DNA of 64,000 bases, from positions 13,468,798 through 13,532,797 of the forward strand of contig NC_054084.1 of assembly GCF_017562075.2 (NCBI RefSeq). Reading direction: 5' to 3'. A program made the position numbers and the translations under genes. Under the pieces are notes generated by a model that searched no databases, had not been told where the DNA came from, and worked only from the letters and a program-made list of their open reading frames with translations. The DNA comes from Anopheles merus (Eukaryota; Arthropoda; Insecta; Diptera; Culicidae). This document shows positions 13,175 through 26,394 of the stretch, one piece after another. Numbering within the stretch: position 1 is the stretch's first letter; each line of letters begins with the position of its first letter.

Positions 13175-16100
13175 GATAAGAAATGTTCATTTTTAAGGGC
13201 ACTGTTTTAAAACTATTCATTATGATAACTGAAGACGTTCAGACTAGATTTTAGAAATGTCAGACCGAAGAACATAATTATATGGGAGGCTTTGAGACGC
13301 TGTGCATTATTGTTGCCCAAGAATACATTGATATTGGAGAGTTTGTAAGGATCTATCCACCGTACAACAATGTTTCACCGGAGTTACATCAAACCATATA
13401 TCAAACCAAACATATTCTCTAGTACAGTAGTCAGTACAGCAGTAGAACAAAAATCCTCTAAACTGATCAAACGCATGGTTTAGGAAGCAAACACTACTAG
13501 ACATACTTTAGCCATGCTTGCTTGTATCTAATTTTACTAACCGAAAACTATAAATAGATTCTCAGAATTAATAAGAGCATTAGGAGTGAGTTAGCTACTT
13601 GTAGTAGTGCTATACAATTTGTTGAACAATGAAACATGTTTAAGGTTATGTGGTTTGGTTCGGTGATATGGAATTTCGGTTTGCAAAAATCTCAATAAAG
13701 GGTAAAATAGGCTCAAGATATGGACTTCTCTGCATCATTATGTATTGGGTATAAAAGGGTAGAGATTGTATTCTAGGATTAAGTAATATGCAAGTATGAT
13801 TTAACGCTAATTCCAGTTCAAATTCACTTGATCAAAGAATAACTGTGATTCTCTAATGAAATTCAATAAATGAACCCAGACAATTGATCTTCTTTGAAAA
13901 AAGTTGGCACAACCGCTCCAAATTAGCATCATGATCATCAAGATTCCGAATGAACTAAACAATAAAGCGAAATTTACTTTCTATCCAAAATAACTCAAAT
14001 CTACTCCAATCATCAAAAAGATATAAGATGCTACAGATAGTTACTTCATCCCCATTAATGAAGAAGTTAGATTGTGAGCATCAGATTATGTGCTGCCCAC
14101 CGGTGCGTACCGATACATCTTCCCGATGCGCTTTGAGCGGCAGCTCCGTGGAAGGTTTTCCATCAGCAGTAATTAAGCTGCGGCTAAATATTAATGACCA
14201 TACAGCGTTCCATCCATGCGTTGAGTTGGGCAGAGAGGGATGGCTTACATCATGGCGTTATCACGCTTCCTCGCTTTTATCTGTTGATGCATCACGCCCA
14301 GTAGGTATCAGTTATTAGTAATGAGCTGTTACGAACAAAACACAACCTTCAGTTCCGGTCAATGTCTAGCACCCCGGATAGAACCTAATCTACGCGGCTA
14401 ATTAAGATCTACCGCGGGCAATCCAAAGGGCTAAGGGCACTCCACTAAATGGTGCTTGCGAGCCACTGTACCCATTTCCAATGACGCTGAATGCCTCACC
14501 CAAATCAAAACTAGCGGACCGAACACGCGGGCAAGCTTTTCACCGGAACATGGCACGATTTTCACACCACATTTTGCTCACCCTCTACACCCCCCCTACA
14601 ATCACCATTTCGCCGAAGGAAAACTCCCTCAACGCGTCGATTTGCGCGGGGTGCTTTTGAAATGGGGTCGGCATGGCGATTATTTTTCATTGCTCGTTGT
14701 CTCTTTCTCTCTCTCTTTCTCTCTTTTCAACGCGGTACAATTGTACTTTGCTTTAGTAGGCCGCGGCGATCCATGCTGGTGGGCTCGGTTAAGCCCGGCT
14801 TGGAAGGCCTCCTCATCAACAGCCAGCCATCGCCGTTTGCCGCGCATTTTTCTCGAAAGCTCGCCCGCAACCTTGAGCTCACCTTCGGCAAAGGCCTCGA
14901 ACGTGTGTGTATGTATGTGTGTGGTTTGTTTTGCTGTGTAGTTGCGCCGAAAAGCCTTTGCTTCACCCCTAGGATGCGCAAACCATTTACGATTCCACTA
15001 CAGCAAACGGCAAAAAACAGCAGCAGTAACAGTAAAAAAAATCGTTCAACAAATCGTTTCATGAAAATCCAATACAGCCCTCCAATTTTTGAACTACACG
15101 GTGTAGCGGTTGATTGCGTCGGTAAGCGCCCGCGTGCTGATTGATTTTGAACGGTGCTGCGGTGCGGCCTCGCGGGCAGGGAAGCAAATTGTCACGGGAA
15201 AAGCTTCAAGAAGTTCGGTTACTAACAACTTTGGTGATGCATTTTTCGAACGGAAAAATCAATTCGCCAAGCTTTCCAATTGTGTTGCGAAAAAAGGGAC
15301 AAATTTAATTACCTGCTGACAAGGTGTGAGCACACAGCAACCGTGTTTATCACGGATGGAACGAATTATTTGCATTATAGGCGAAGAGTGTTTGTGTACA
15401 ATCATTTTCTAATTGGAAAGCACAATAAATAAGTTACAGTTTGCTAATACTAATAATACAAACTAGAAAAGTAATTTCAAACCTGCTGCAAAACAAATCA
15501 CATTGTAACTAATTGGAAACAATCACATCGTACAACTACTGTAGCACCCTAATCCCTCATGAACCATTTAAACAGAAAATGCAAAAGTAAAAAAAAAAAA
15601 TTACCCACGTTGGTAAAATCACTGACGAACGAAACGAAGTAGAACAAAATAGCAAATGGCAAAAGGGTAAAAGCAAATCCGCATATTACGCAAGCGTTGC
15701 TGTTTATAGACCAAACGCACCCATCATATTGGAGCACGTCAGAACGAGAGCTTTTGCTTGCATTACGTAAACGTTTTGTAAGCTTCTTAGCCCTTGCAAA
15801 CTTCTTCCCGTTAAAGCGAAAGTGTTTATTTACATTTTTCTTTCTTTACTGAAAACAAGTTCCTAGTAATTATTTAAATACAGTCCAAGAAGGCACGTTG
15901 GACGCAACAAAAACAGGTGCCAGGGAAACCGAGCGAAACTTTTCAGCCACTTGCCAGCTGTTTGGTACTGAACCGTCACAAAAAAACACGTCTCCAAACT
16001 CGGAAAACACCTACCTTTGTTATAATTTAAACTTTTTTGCACGTACCACGTTGCACTACTACGCCGACTACGTGCCCTTCGCATCACAACTGGCCAGCGG

Positions 16101-17271
16101 ACAGTGCCAGCCGCCCGTGGGGCAGAGTTTTCCACGCAGAAACAACAACACACACAGCCAAAGCGAAGGCAGCTTCCGGCAACATTGGCAAGATCGATGC
16201 CATGGTAACCGTTTCCATGGCGTTTGCCCTTAGCTGTACGATTATTGCTCACTCAAACAGTGCACCCATGCTGCAGGTTTTGGGAAGAAAAACGGATTCT
16301 GGAAGCGAACGAGGAAGCACCACTCTTTTCGGAAACACGACAAACACTTTTCGCACAAGCACTGCACAGCTGGATATTACGCAATTTTTCGCGCTTTCCG
16401 ACGTTTGGAGAACAGCCAGCGAAGCGCACACACTGACTGGAAATGCTACTCGGAAAATGTCTAGTCGGTGTGTGGAAGAGAGCAGTCCCTAGTCAACGAC
16501 AGCCAACGAACGCACAGCATCGACTACGAGATGGTGAAGTTGGCAAGCGGTTGCTACTACTCGCGTGGATTTGATATTCTCTCGCTCTCTCACACGCTTC
16601 TTTTTTTCCTTCGCTCTCGCTGTCTCACACAAGCACAAACGAAGCCCTTTTTCTCTTGCAGGCACCGAAATGTCCTGCTTTTGCCGAATCGATTTTCCCG
16701 ACCCAAACAACCCCAAAACTACCCGACGCGTGGCGTGCCCTCTCGCGTTGTTGGAGCACGGGAGCGCCGAAAACAACTGACCGCAGCAGCGGCTGAGTCG
16801 AGCGAACCGAATGAGCTGCTGCACGTTGAGACAACCCCACAAACCCCACGGGGAGAGGGGTGGATTATTGCTGCAAGATACACGAGAACCCATGAACGTG
16901 AGGGAGCCGCTGTTTATACATGTGTATGTGTGTGTGTGTGAGTAAGTAACAAAAAGCCACCGGTCGCCACAGCCGTGCCGCAAAAGCTCTGACCGCGTTT
17001 TTCCACCCTTTTTTCTTTCCCCCGAGCTAGTTATATCTCGCGTGTGTAATAAATGTTTTTTTTTAGCTTCCCCAACAAAATACGGTCCATATGTTGTTGA
17101 CCTATGCTGTGTGTGTGTGTGTGGCTGGCAGCAAATGGGCACGCAAACCGCACCGCACACCACCATCGAAACACTCCTTTCGGTGTTGGCGAAGGTAGTA
17201 GAGCGTAGCGTAGGATAGGTCTGGCGCGAAACCGAGCCTCTATGTGTGTTAGTGGTGGTTTAATGTTGTTT
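13175..17271. other. Non-coding interval with low-complexity tracts
   Basis: Long open frames near 14.5-15.1 kb and 16.0-17.2 kb lack recognisable domains and are dominated by CT/GT-rich or Ser/Arg-rich runs, so they are not called as genes. A GT-rich tract sits near 16920-16940 and another near 17108-17122. The 16.1-16.5 kb stretch is more GC-rich than its surroundings and could hold a promoter, possibly a distal one for the syntaphilin-like gene; that is inference only. Confidence 0.35.
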
Positions 17272-17286
17272 CCCCCCCCCCCCCCC
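17272..17286. repeat. Poly-C tract (15 C)
   Basis: Fifteen consecutive C residues on the plus strand, preceded by TTGTTT and followed by ATCAAGCC. Length is likely variable and prone to sequencing error. Confidence 0.9.
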
Positions 17287-17789
17287 ATCAAGCCAAAGGG
17301 TGGCATAAGAGGTGGGAAGGTGTAGAAGAAAAGGAGTAGGAAGATAAACAGTTGCGAACAAGAAGAGAGCAAGAACAATCATCCCCACGCGATGGAGCTG
17401 CGAGTTATGCTCAGAGGTTCTATGTTGCAACCGGCCGTTTAAATCGATCAACGCCGAAATCGCCGCTCACTTTTCGCCACAAAAGAAAGGGGAGTTTTAT
17501 TGACTGGGCCACAGGAAGAAGATCAGAATAATCCAAGCTGTTCCTCTATTTCTAATTGCTATAGCAACGGCCCCGCAAGAGTTTCATTTTTTCCTTCAAC
17601 TTAAGGTTACAGTTTAAATCATTCTCTTAAAACGTAAAAAAAAGAAGTCTCGATTTTCGACGCTCAAACAACAAGACAGTCGAAACGTGGAACAAGAAAA
17701 AAATCCGACCTACAAGCCACAACCGTGCCCTTAAATGAACTTCTCAAGGGGGTTCAACCGCGAAGACCTACCGGGTAAGTTCCCTTTCG

Positions 17790-17813
17790 TTTTTTTTTTT
17801 TTTTTTTTTTTTT
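17790..17813. repeat. Poly-T tract (about 24 T)
   Basis: An uninterrupted run of T follows CCCTTTCG and precedes GGGAAGG. No retroelement sequence was recognised beside it on the minus strand, so it is recorded only as a homopolymer. Confidence 0.85.
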
Positions 17814-19360
17814 GGGAAGGGCGCAGCTATAGTTTCTGTTTTCGACCTCACACGTGACGAATGGCTTCGCAAAAAGGAGACAACGTGTCCTTGAACAATA
17901 GCGCGACAGACGCGAAAGCAACTGTCTCTTGCTGTTGGGCTGTTAAATCGTTCAATCTGTCCTCTGGCACACGTTGCGACACGATAATCCATTTTGCTTC
18001 ACTTTCCTCCATTAATTGTGTCCTCTTTTTGGGAGGCTTTGTTGTGATTTGGACGTTCTGTTGTTGTAGTGTTCAAAGCAAAAGAGAGAAAGAGAGAAAC
18101 AGAGAGTGAGAGAGAGAGACGGTGTACAATAAACAGTGAGCAAAAGAGACTTCTATAAGCGAAAAAAGACGAATTGAATTGAAACAAGAAGTAGATCTTC
18201 TTACATATTTGAATTTGATTATTTATTTAGTCCATACAAATTATGCTTTTGGGAATAAAAGTGCATTACATAGGACTTTCATTTACAACCAATTTACTCA
18301 TAATAATATATTCATATATTCAAAATATTTAAATATAACTTATGATCATGTGAAGTGTATAGGATCTTTTAAAAATATCACTTCATCTTGACCTGCAAAT
18401 CATTTAATTGAAAAACGTTTAAACGTAACCCTAACAACATACACAATAATGTATCTATATACCAACATCCAAATGCTTCCAACATTCAAATGTCCTTCAG
18501 GCATGCCATTAAACAAATGTACCAAAGCATTGAAGTAATTGCCCCATGCACATTGATCCATCTCCGTGTATGGATCTTCGTGACTCTTGATTCAATTTGT
18601 TTTTGCGAAATACGTTCAACTCCTTCCAAATCTCATGAAAAACTCGATTCACTAATTCAAGATGCTTTGATAATTAACCTCTCTTACCTGAATATTATCG
18701 TAAAATTATCTTCATCACATTTCAACATGCCTGTCCGTTCTTGATAAAAACGACCAAACAAAAAAAGCTCACAGGAAAATGGTAATATCATTTCATCACG
18801 CAGGTGCATTTTCATCATGCACCGTGCACTACAGTCAATTCAGCTTTACCACACACGAAAACATTTATAAACTCTATCAAAATACATTGCTTCACCGGTG
18901 AAAAGTGAGCACGAAACAGCCGCAAAGCTTCGATTGTTTCAATGTCAAACAAAAAACGAGAAACGGTGCAGTAATTATCTGCCTTTATACAACCCCAGCC
19001 GGATATTGGCTACGACATCAATAGCAGCCAAAACAAAACAAAAACACTTGCTCACACTGTCATCGCTACAAAGCCCCACAAATTGATGGAATGACACGGA
19101 TCGTTAGCGAGACTGTCATTGAACGGGGCCGAAGAAGCCATTGGATTTGTTGGTTTCAGTTTCTTCCATTCACAAGCGACCGATGCAAAGAACGATGGCA
19201 ATTGTTTGCGTGCGTTTAATTCGTTGTCACCTTTCCTAAAGCGTATTGGCAAACGGCACGTTCGTATTCATCACAACAATTCACTGTGAAATGTGTTCCC
19301 TTGTGTTGTGTGCTGTTTCGCAATTCAAATTACCCTATTTGCTTTAGTCAATAGGAGAAG

Positions 19361-19442
19361 GCCATGTGGTCTAATGGTAAGAACACTAGATCTTGTAAAA
19401 ACCAGATCCCGTAAGGTGGTTGTTCGATTCCCGTGTTGCGCC
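19361..19442 (+). repeat. tRNA-like sequence (pseudo-tRNA or SINE head)
   Basis: A box A-like TGGTCTAATGGTAAGA and a box B-like TGTTCGATTCCCG lie 50 bp apart, as in a tRNA gene. The putative acceptor arms (GCCATGT against GTTGCGC) pair poorly and the anticodon arm is not convincing, so it is not called a functional tRNA. It lies just before the hAT-like element that begins at 19467. Confidence 0.6.
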
Positions 19443-19458
19443 TGGATCCGACTTTGGT

Positions 19459-19792
19459 GTTATGTCCAGGGGGTCTCCAAACTTTTAAGTTTCAGGACCA
19501 GGGACACATTGCTTCAAAAAAACCGTTGTTGAGGATCCATTTTTGATCCCCGCTATCATTATCTATTAAGGAACATCGAAATCTCGTCTTCGATACGCAA
19601 ATACTATCTGAATATATCAAATTTCTATAGCTTTCTATCATTAAAGCTTTATTTTTGTCTTAAAAAAGTAAAAAAATTGATTTTTGATTAGAATAGTCAA
19701 AATAATAGACTTTTTACGCATTATACGCTCTTGAGAGATACGCTCTTGAGAGACGCATGTGGCCCGTAGTTTAGGTAGCCATGGGTTACGTG
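19459..19792. mobile_element. hAT-like MITE
   Basis: The body spans 19467-19784. It opens with CAGGGGGTCTCCAAACTTTT and closes with GGCCCGTAGTTTAGGTAGCC, whose inverse has the familiar CAGGG..CC.AAAC form of hAT ends. The flanking 8-mers are gttatgtc (19459-19466) and gttacgtg (19785-19792), 6 of 8 identical, as expected for an ageing hAT target duplication. No transposase coding remains. Confidence 0.65.
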
Positions 19793-20192
19793 ATGCCAAT
19801 ACGTCTAGTAAGCCTTATTTATGTGTGAAGGCCCTGTAGTGTGATTTATTGCCCCAAAAGTAAGACGTAGATAACGCTCTCTTTTGTGTTATGAATAATA
19901 CTGAAATTTAATCAGATGCACAGTCGGCAGCAGTTTGTACCTGGTACCTAGCAGGGTAAATTCCCAAATCCTCGCCATGCTGTTAAACGCAGGCAGTATG
20001 GTAAATTTTGCGCAAAATTATTGCACCAATTGTGCGTTTCGCGCGAATAAACGATGTGAACTACTTTCTACTTCCATTCGTCAGCTGGTTGACTACACAG
20101 GGCTGTGACGATGACGGTGATATATTGATGATGGTCACAGGCGCGAACGCGGATGTAAATTCAGACCAAACCTGACCAAAGCCGCCGCTGTG

Positions 20193-20195
<3 letters not shown>

Positions 20196-20259
<64 letters not shown>
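20196..20259. repeat. (CT)n microsatellite
   Basis: About 64 bp of nearly pure CT dinucleotides with one TTT interruption. On the minus strand it reads as (GA)n and creates a spurious Arg-Glu repeat frame. GA arrays can bind GAGA factor in insects, but there is no evidence for that use here. Confidence 0.95.
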
Positions 20260-22881
20260 AATTTTCCCTCCAATTGCAATGCACAACTGCTCAGTGCTAT
20301 CTGCGCATTAAAAAAACGCACCGCAAAAGAACGGCGAAAGTGTTTCGTTTGGGAATTTGTCGCACAAAGCGAGTGGCGCACATATTGCATTTGGTTAAGC
20401 AGTATGCCGGCACGCGGTATAACAGTGGTAACTGCTTTTAAATTGCGCCAACCTATTTCCATTCGCGTTGGAAAGTGAGAATTTTGACCATGAGCACACC
20501 ACACACCGACCGACCCACCGGCTGTAGTACGTGATTAAATGTTGCTTCCCTTCGTTGCTACCTCTTTATTGTCCGCAGCACTGGATCGAGCAGAGCTGGG
20601 CTTACCACAGGTTTCGTCAATATGCTACCAACAAATGTTTTACGGAACATCCGGGTAAAGGGGTTCGGTGAGCATTACTGATCGGAAGCTTCGTGATGCC
20701 GTGACATCAGCCAGGAAGAACAAGGCAACGGCCCCACTGGATTCGATTAATTATACATTCTTTCTAATTGTCATCAGTCGAAAATGCGCTTTAGTCGACC
20801 GATATGGATGGCCAATTGCTAATTGCTGATTGATAATATTCACAAGAAGATGCAACGATATTACCAAGAAGAAATTAAATGGCTACGGCTAGTGATCGGT
20901 AGATGTCGCCTGTGTGGATGACATTTTTGGTGAATGAAGATATGTAAACGATCTCGTGTTCATACGAATTGGATGGAATTGTGCATTTATACTATATCGC
21001 CAATAATTGAAGTCAACCTAATCATGCCCATCAAATAAAAGTGCAATTAAATTGTTAAAGTTCCTGATTATTAGGAATAAGGTAACATTTTATGGACATT
21101 ATTGCACACATCCTAGAACACCTGTAATAAAGACTAATTCCTGCTCATAGCAGCATAAAACGCATGTTAATGTCACTCCAAAAGTACGTACAATTGCTCA
21201 TTGCTTGCTTATCCGTTTTCGTTTTTATGCCAAAATTACCCATCGACGAGCTTGTTATTTTATGACACAAAATCAGCGAATTTTGCAACACCAGAAACAA
21301 AGTCAATCAAAAAACAACGTTTGTAACGTTCGTTCGACACATTCGTGATTGGACGATCGGCGGCAACACGTGCATTGGAGTAGCCGTCCGCAGCTAAACG
21401 ATTACGGCCTGTGCTTTTAGTAGCACGACACGTTTATAGGTCACGAGAAAATTATTTAAATCAAAACCAATCACCCATGATCTCATGTTAGGACTGGGGT
21501 AGTCGGTGTTTTTGGGTAGTTATGGAGCTATTTTTTCAGTGGCTCCATTTGTGTATGTGTGTGTTTCGGAGGAATGTTTGCTCCGACCATACTACGGTTG
21601 ATGTGTGTTTGAGCTGAAACTAATGTGCCATAATGTGTGAGGCGTTACATGATCAAATGGTCGGGGTGAGTTTTTTCGAGGGGGTGAGTTTTTTTTTCTC
21701 TCTTACCTTAAAGATGATGATTGAACAGGTTTTTATAAAACAGTTGGTTCCATCTGATCGATCTCTAGGTTCATTCCCTTTAAACGCTCAGCTTTAAGCT
21801 CACTGTTCACTGTTCTAACGCTACTGGGCAAACTGTTTTCAAACCCCTTATCTTATCACCTATCGATATGCATTAAATTATACTCTTATCATTCACAGCA
21901 CACCACTTGTACCACCTTCCCTTAATGCTGATCGATAGATATCGATCAATAAACATACACTTCACTTACATTAACCTTCATTTAACGTCCGCAGACAGGC
22001 ATTTCTTCAATCAAATGACTTCCTTAAAGCTCGCACACGTTTTCGCTCAGTCACTCGATTTATAAAATTCATCACTCCTAATTTTCAAAGTCACCGGTAA
22101 ATTATCGTTCTACCGCAAGCGATCAAAAGCTAACCACGTACTGGCACTGGTTAGACACGCGTGTTGTGGTGGTAACCTCTCTCCGGAAAGGTAACGACTT
22201 GCCAGGCTTCAGCGTTTGTACAGCTGGCTTTGCGTACGACAAGCAAGCAAGCACCCGGAGCTCGTGTGTCCACGGTCGATGGAATTGTCCTCCCAAGGGG
22301 GAACCGTTTTGTAATACGAACGTGTACACTGCCGCGCGCGAATGTGTCGGTTTTGATGATAGCAAATTTCGTATGCCGGTAAAGCGTGTGCGTCACGGTA
22401 GTGCACTATGGTGTTGGTGACTGGTAAAAAATAGGGAATGAATAGGATAGAAAGAGGGTGTTATTAATTTTTATTTAATGAAATTTAATTTTAAGAATAA
22501 AATTGGTTTTTTTATAGAATGGAATAGAACGTTTTGAGTATTTGTTTAACAATAATTTTTTTTTTCTTTATTTATATAAAATGCTGCAATGCTTCTATAA
22601 AACGACTGAAAATCTATGCTCAGGACAGCTCATCTATGCCGCGACCTCTGGTCTACCGATACGTCACTAAAGTTCTTTAAAGGCTGCATTTGCGCCAGAA
22701 TATAGTCGTTAAGTTAAGTTTGTAACCTAAGTTAAGTGTACACCTAAGAAAATTCATCAGGACTATAACTGTCCATTGAATAAAGACATGAAAATAATAA
22801 GCTAAAGAGTAAAGATAAGATAAAGACCTAATATAAATCGAAAGCACGAATACGATACGTGCCTATTATGCTAGGCTACGA

Positions 22882-23068
22882 GAGGGGTCGGCAAACTTTA
22901 CAAATAGCCTAGTGCTACAATTAGCGTTCGTAAACTTTCACGTAAAGAGAAATTGTCAAACCAAGAGCAAAAATGTGTGAAAGTTCTATGAAATATATGA
23001 ACTGTTAAGAGCCATCTCGATATCAAAGAGCCTCATGCGGCTCGCGAACCGTTCTTTGCCGATCGCTG
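22882..23068. mobile_element. hAT-like MITE relic
   Basis: The left end GAGGGGTCGGCAAAC and the inverted right end CAGCGATCGGCAAAG resemble the CAGGGGTCGGCAAA ends of non-autonomous hAT elements. The right arm also contains CGGCTCGCGAACCG. The flanking 8-mers (ggctacga, gcctagtg) match at only 4 of 8 positions, so the insertion is old or the borders are off by a base or two. Confidence 0.5.
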
Positions 23069-25464
23069 GCCTAGTGCAATATAAAACTGGCTTTAAAACT
23101 GGAATTTAAATCTTCAGATTTGTTTTCATATTAAGAAGACCCGAAATTGCATTTACAAGTGGTTTTTAGGAATTTTGATAATTTTTGCACACTTTCTTGA
23201 CTTATTTTATCGTGAAGTGAACGTTACATGATGGGAAGTGCACTCTGCCTTTGTGGAACGCCTCATTTGGAATCCAATGGGAATTTCCAATGTGCCTGTA
23301 CAGGGTGCCGTAGAGTCCAATTACCTTGACACAAAGTTCCTTTCGCATAAGGAAAGAGTCAAGAAAGTTTCCCAAAATTATGAGAGCCCAAGTCCCAAGT
23401 TCCCAAGTCAAAATTATGAGAACGCCTGAAAAATTATGTTTTTTTATGTTAAAACTACCATTCAAATAAAAACCTCTCCAGAAAGCTGTTAAAAACACAT
23501 ATCAAACTTGAAGGTAATTAATCGAAAACTTTTCTAAAATTGCACGTTTAACACACACATTTCAAATTAATATATTTTAAATAAAACGCCTTGTATAATA
23601 GCATACTATATTTGAACCTATGACAGCTCATGTTGGACGCTTGATCCGGCGACTGCTGTACCTCAACTGCTCTAAACAGCTAAAGAAAATTTATTTTATT
23701 TAGTATTTTTAACGACCCTTAACATGATTGGGATTGGCGTCGGTATGACAATATTATGAGATTTTATTATGAAAAAAAATTTAAGTAGATTGTATCAATT
23801 GATCCAGTATTTTTCTGTCCAAATTTCAAAGTATAAGACCATCTAATGAACAATATCCAATCGCATTTTTAAACGTAAATAATAATTAAATAATAAATAA
23901 TTTAAAATATTGTTAATAACCTTTGACCTCTCACCTTCAATCCTTTGTCCCTGCCGAGGAGGCGGAAAGTAACTAACACAAGTGTTTGATACGATTTATC
24001 CTACTGTCCAATGTTAGAAGTACAATGGCACATACACAACGCCCTGCGGGCAAAGAACGTAACATAATACACCTGCACTATCAACAGCGATAAACGCAAA
24101 GTGTCTACGTATGTACGTACACCTCACAACGAGCTGTTTACATGGTACAGCACACATATACTACATTGCACGTGAGGCACTGGTAGTGCGTGTATCACAG
24201 CTGGGGGCAAAAGTAGCATGAAACAAAACGACCCCCAAAAGAGTGCACACGACGCACGGTTGCATACGTGGACCTTATTTGAATGAGCTCGGGGCAAACT
24301 GTTGATGCACTCTTTAGATGCAATTTGGCAACAAGTTTGAAGCTCAAGTTTCATCAATAAAGCTCCACAAAGCTCAACCATCAAGAGATTGTGCCGAAAT
24401 GCGATCACCCGCGATTCGCTTGCTCGAGGACACATTTCGCCACGATGGGCTTGGGGTAGTAATTTCATACCTTCACTACCTGGCGTAACCTGGCTGAAGA
24501 TGATCACAAATGGCTTACCTTCACACCAGTCACTCCAGCCCAATCCGAGTCGTTAACAATTTCGCAAAACGATTCCCATTCTATTGAGCTTCTTGTCACG
24601 CCCTTCTTAAAGCATCACCTTGTACTAGAATCGTTGGTTGCAAAATGCATTCCAGTGGTCTAGGTCTAGTAGTCCACTCCTAGCCCCATCTGATTAATGA
24701 TCATTTAATGGCTCTGGTCCATCATGAAGCTATTTAAAAGGAATTGTTTGCTTATTTTTAAATCAACCGCTGGAACACAACACAACTGAATGCTTATTTA
24801 GTCGTGTCGGTACATTCATCCAAACAACGTCCCCTTGTTTTAGGTGAGTGAGTTACATTGCCATTTCAGAAGGAATTTCCATACATTTTGGCATGGGAGC
24901 ACCACCATTGACCGGTGGAATATTCCCAGGACGGATAAACCGTTTTGAATTCAACTTTAAATTACAATCATCACGCTCTCTTCTCTCTCGCCTGCACAAT
25001 AACCGGAATGCTTATGCAAGGTAGTTTAGCCTTAAACCTAGACCCCGGATTAAGTTGAAACAAATATGAATTATGAGGATGGAATCATGAGCCAACTGAG
25101 TAGTGAAGTCGACAACCAGCTATAACATAAAAATTTATAAAATTATTTAAAATACATTTGACTAATTGGACAGTGTAGTTAACTAAAATTTACAGAAGCT
25201 ACCAGCTGATATCTTAATCCTTTGTAAATTGTGCATTTTCAAACACCCAATATCATTTAAACACAGTTTAACGTTTATCAGAAATTACCACACCATAAAC
25301 AGTTTGTCCCAGTAGCAAGGAAACCCATTGCTTCTTATCAAATACTCCGTTATCAATCCACAATACCCGGTGCACCACCGGTCGACCTAGATTAGGCTAC
25401 ACAACTTCATAATACGAAACCCCACAAACGCTACGCAAAATGTATCATAAACGTACAAAAAGGT

Positions 25465-25470
25465 TTTATT
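25465..25470 (-). terminator. Poly(A) signal AATAAA for the Canopy-like gene
   Basis: AATAAA on the minus strand lies about 295 bp downstream of the stop codon at 25765, giving a 3' UTR of ordinary length. Sequence-based prediction only. Confidence 0.55.
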
Positions 25471-25764
25471 TTCTCTCCTGTTTTCTGCTTCGTTGTCTTT
25501 CCCTCGATAGTTTGCTAAATTCTACAATTATAATTCTACATTTCCCGCTGGTTGAAACAAGGCTCCAAGCCAGAGGATTAACAAACAATTCAGAGGTAAC
25601 GGAACCCTAACTTCCCACTCCCCTTTTTGCTTAGCAAAAAGGGTAACGTGTTCACAAACACACACACGTAGTGGACGCATCAGAATGCTTTCATGGACGT
25701 ATTACTTGCGATCGTATCCCCCCCTTCGCGATGAGGATCACTAACCCCCAATCCCCCCTCCCGA

Positions 25765-26394
25765 TTACAGCTCATCCCGGCTCTCTTCGCTTTCCTCGTA
25801 CTCGTACTCCTCGTCGATCGGTTGCTCCTTGCAGTATTTGGCCACCTGCGAGCACAGCCGAATGTCCGTATCCTTCACCACCTCCTCCTGGAACATCCGG
25901 ATAATGTCCTCGTCGTAGGTTTCCACAATCTCCAGGCACAGGTGCTTGAGCGTCTTGTTCAGATCGCCCTCCTGCACAAAGTTCACGTTCGCCATGTCCG
26001 GGTTCATGCCGCCGTCGGTCATCATCTTCATCACCACCGGCCGGCCGGTCTTCTTGTAGCGGGCCTTCGCGTAATCGTCCATCCGGTCGCACACCGTCTC
26101 CATCATCTCGGTCAGGTACATCTCCGACTTGGCGTACAGGATCTTTTTCTTCTTTTTCGATTCGCCCGTCGTGTCGAGCCGATAGTCGCCTACCTCGACC
26201 TTTTTGTTCGGGTCCACCTTCGACGCGGCCAGCTCCATCTCCACCATCGACGCTTTGCAGACGAGACATTTCAGCTCCTTGCTTTCGATGGGCCGCGCAA
26301 TATCGCCCATCTGTCCATTGGTAAGGGACGGTGCCAGCACAATCGTTAGCCCGAGGACGGCGATCAGATAACGGTACGGGACGGTAAAATGCAT
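25765..26394 (-). CDS. Canopy/Seele-like ER-resident saposin-like protein
   Basis: A single exon of 209 residues. The start is the ATG at 26394, because it opens a clear signal peptide (MHFTVPYR then a hydrophobic stretch ending near LTNGQ). In-frame upstream codons lack this character. The mature part has the six-cysteine pattern of Canopy proteins: CLVC near residue 42, one Cys in ETVCDRM, one in LCLEIV, and RLC and KYC near the end. The motif YAKSEMYLTEMMETVCDRM matches the family's YxRSExxLTExxxxxC region. It ends in an acidic tail and RDEL, a KDEL-type ER retention signal. CNPY2 and fly Seele are ER proteins; Seele helps process Spaetzle and Toll-pathway or signalling ligands during patterning. 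Orthology to Seele is likely rather than proven. Confidence 0.87.
   Translation of the reverse strand: MHFTVPYRYLIAVLGLTIVLAPSLTNGQMGDIARPIESKELKCLVCKASMVEMELAASKVDPNKKVEVGDYRLDTTGESKKKKKILYAKSEMYLTEMMETVCDRMDDYAKARYKKTGRPVVMKMMTDGGMNPDMANVNFVQEGDLNKTLKHLCLEIVETYDEDIIRMFQEEVVKDTDIRLCSQVAKYCKEQPIDEEYEYEESEESRDEL

Larger units (their letters stand above)
19793..25464. other. Intergenic, AT-rich
   Basis: Apart from the CT array, a hAT-like relic (22882) and a possible orphan exon (24519-24614), nothing coding was recognised. The region separates the syntaphilin-like 5' end from the 3' end of the Canopy-like gene and contains many short A/T tracts. Confidence 0.4.

Noticed and set aside
16489..17166. 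A 225-codon minus-strand frame and overlapping plus-strand frames
   Set aside because: They contain CA/GT repeat translations (His-Thr-His-Thr) and no domain; no splice context fits.
19361..19442. A functional tRNA gene
   Set aside because: Box A and box B are good but the acceptor stem pairs at too few positions and no clean anticodon stem forms.
20061..20504. Frame with a long Arg-Glu repeat
   Set aside because: It is produced by the CT/GA microsatellite at 20196-20259.
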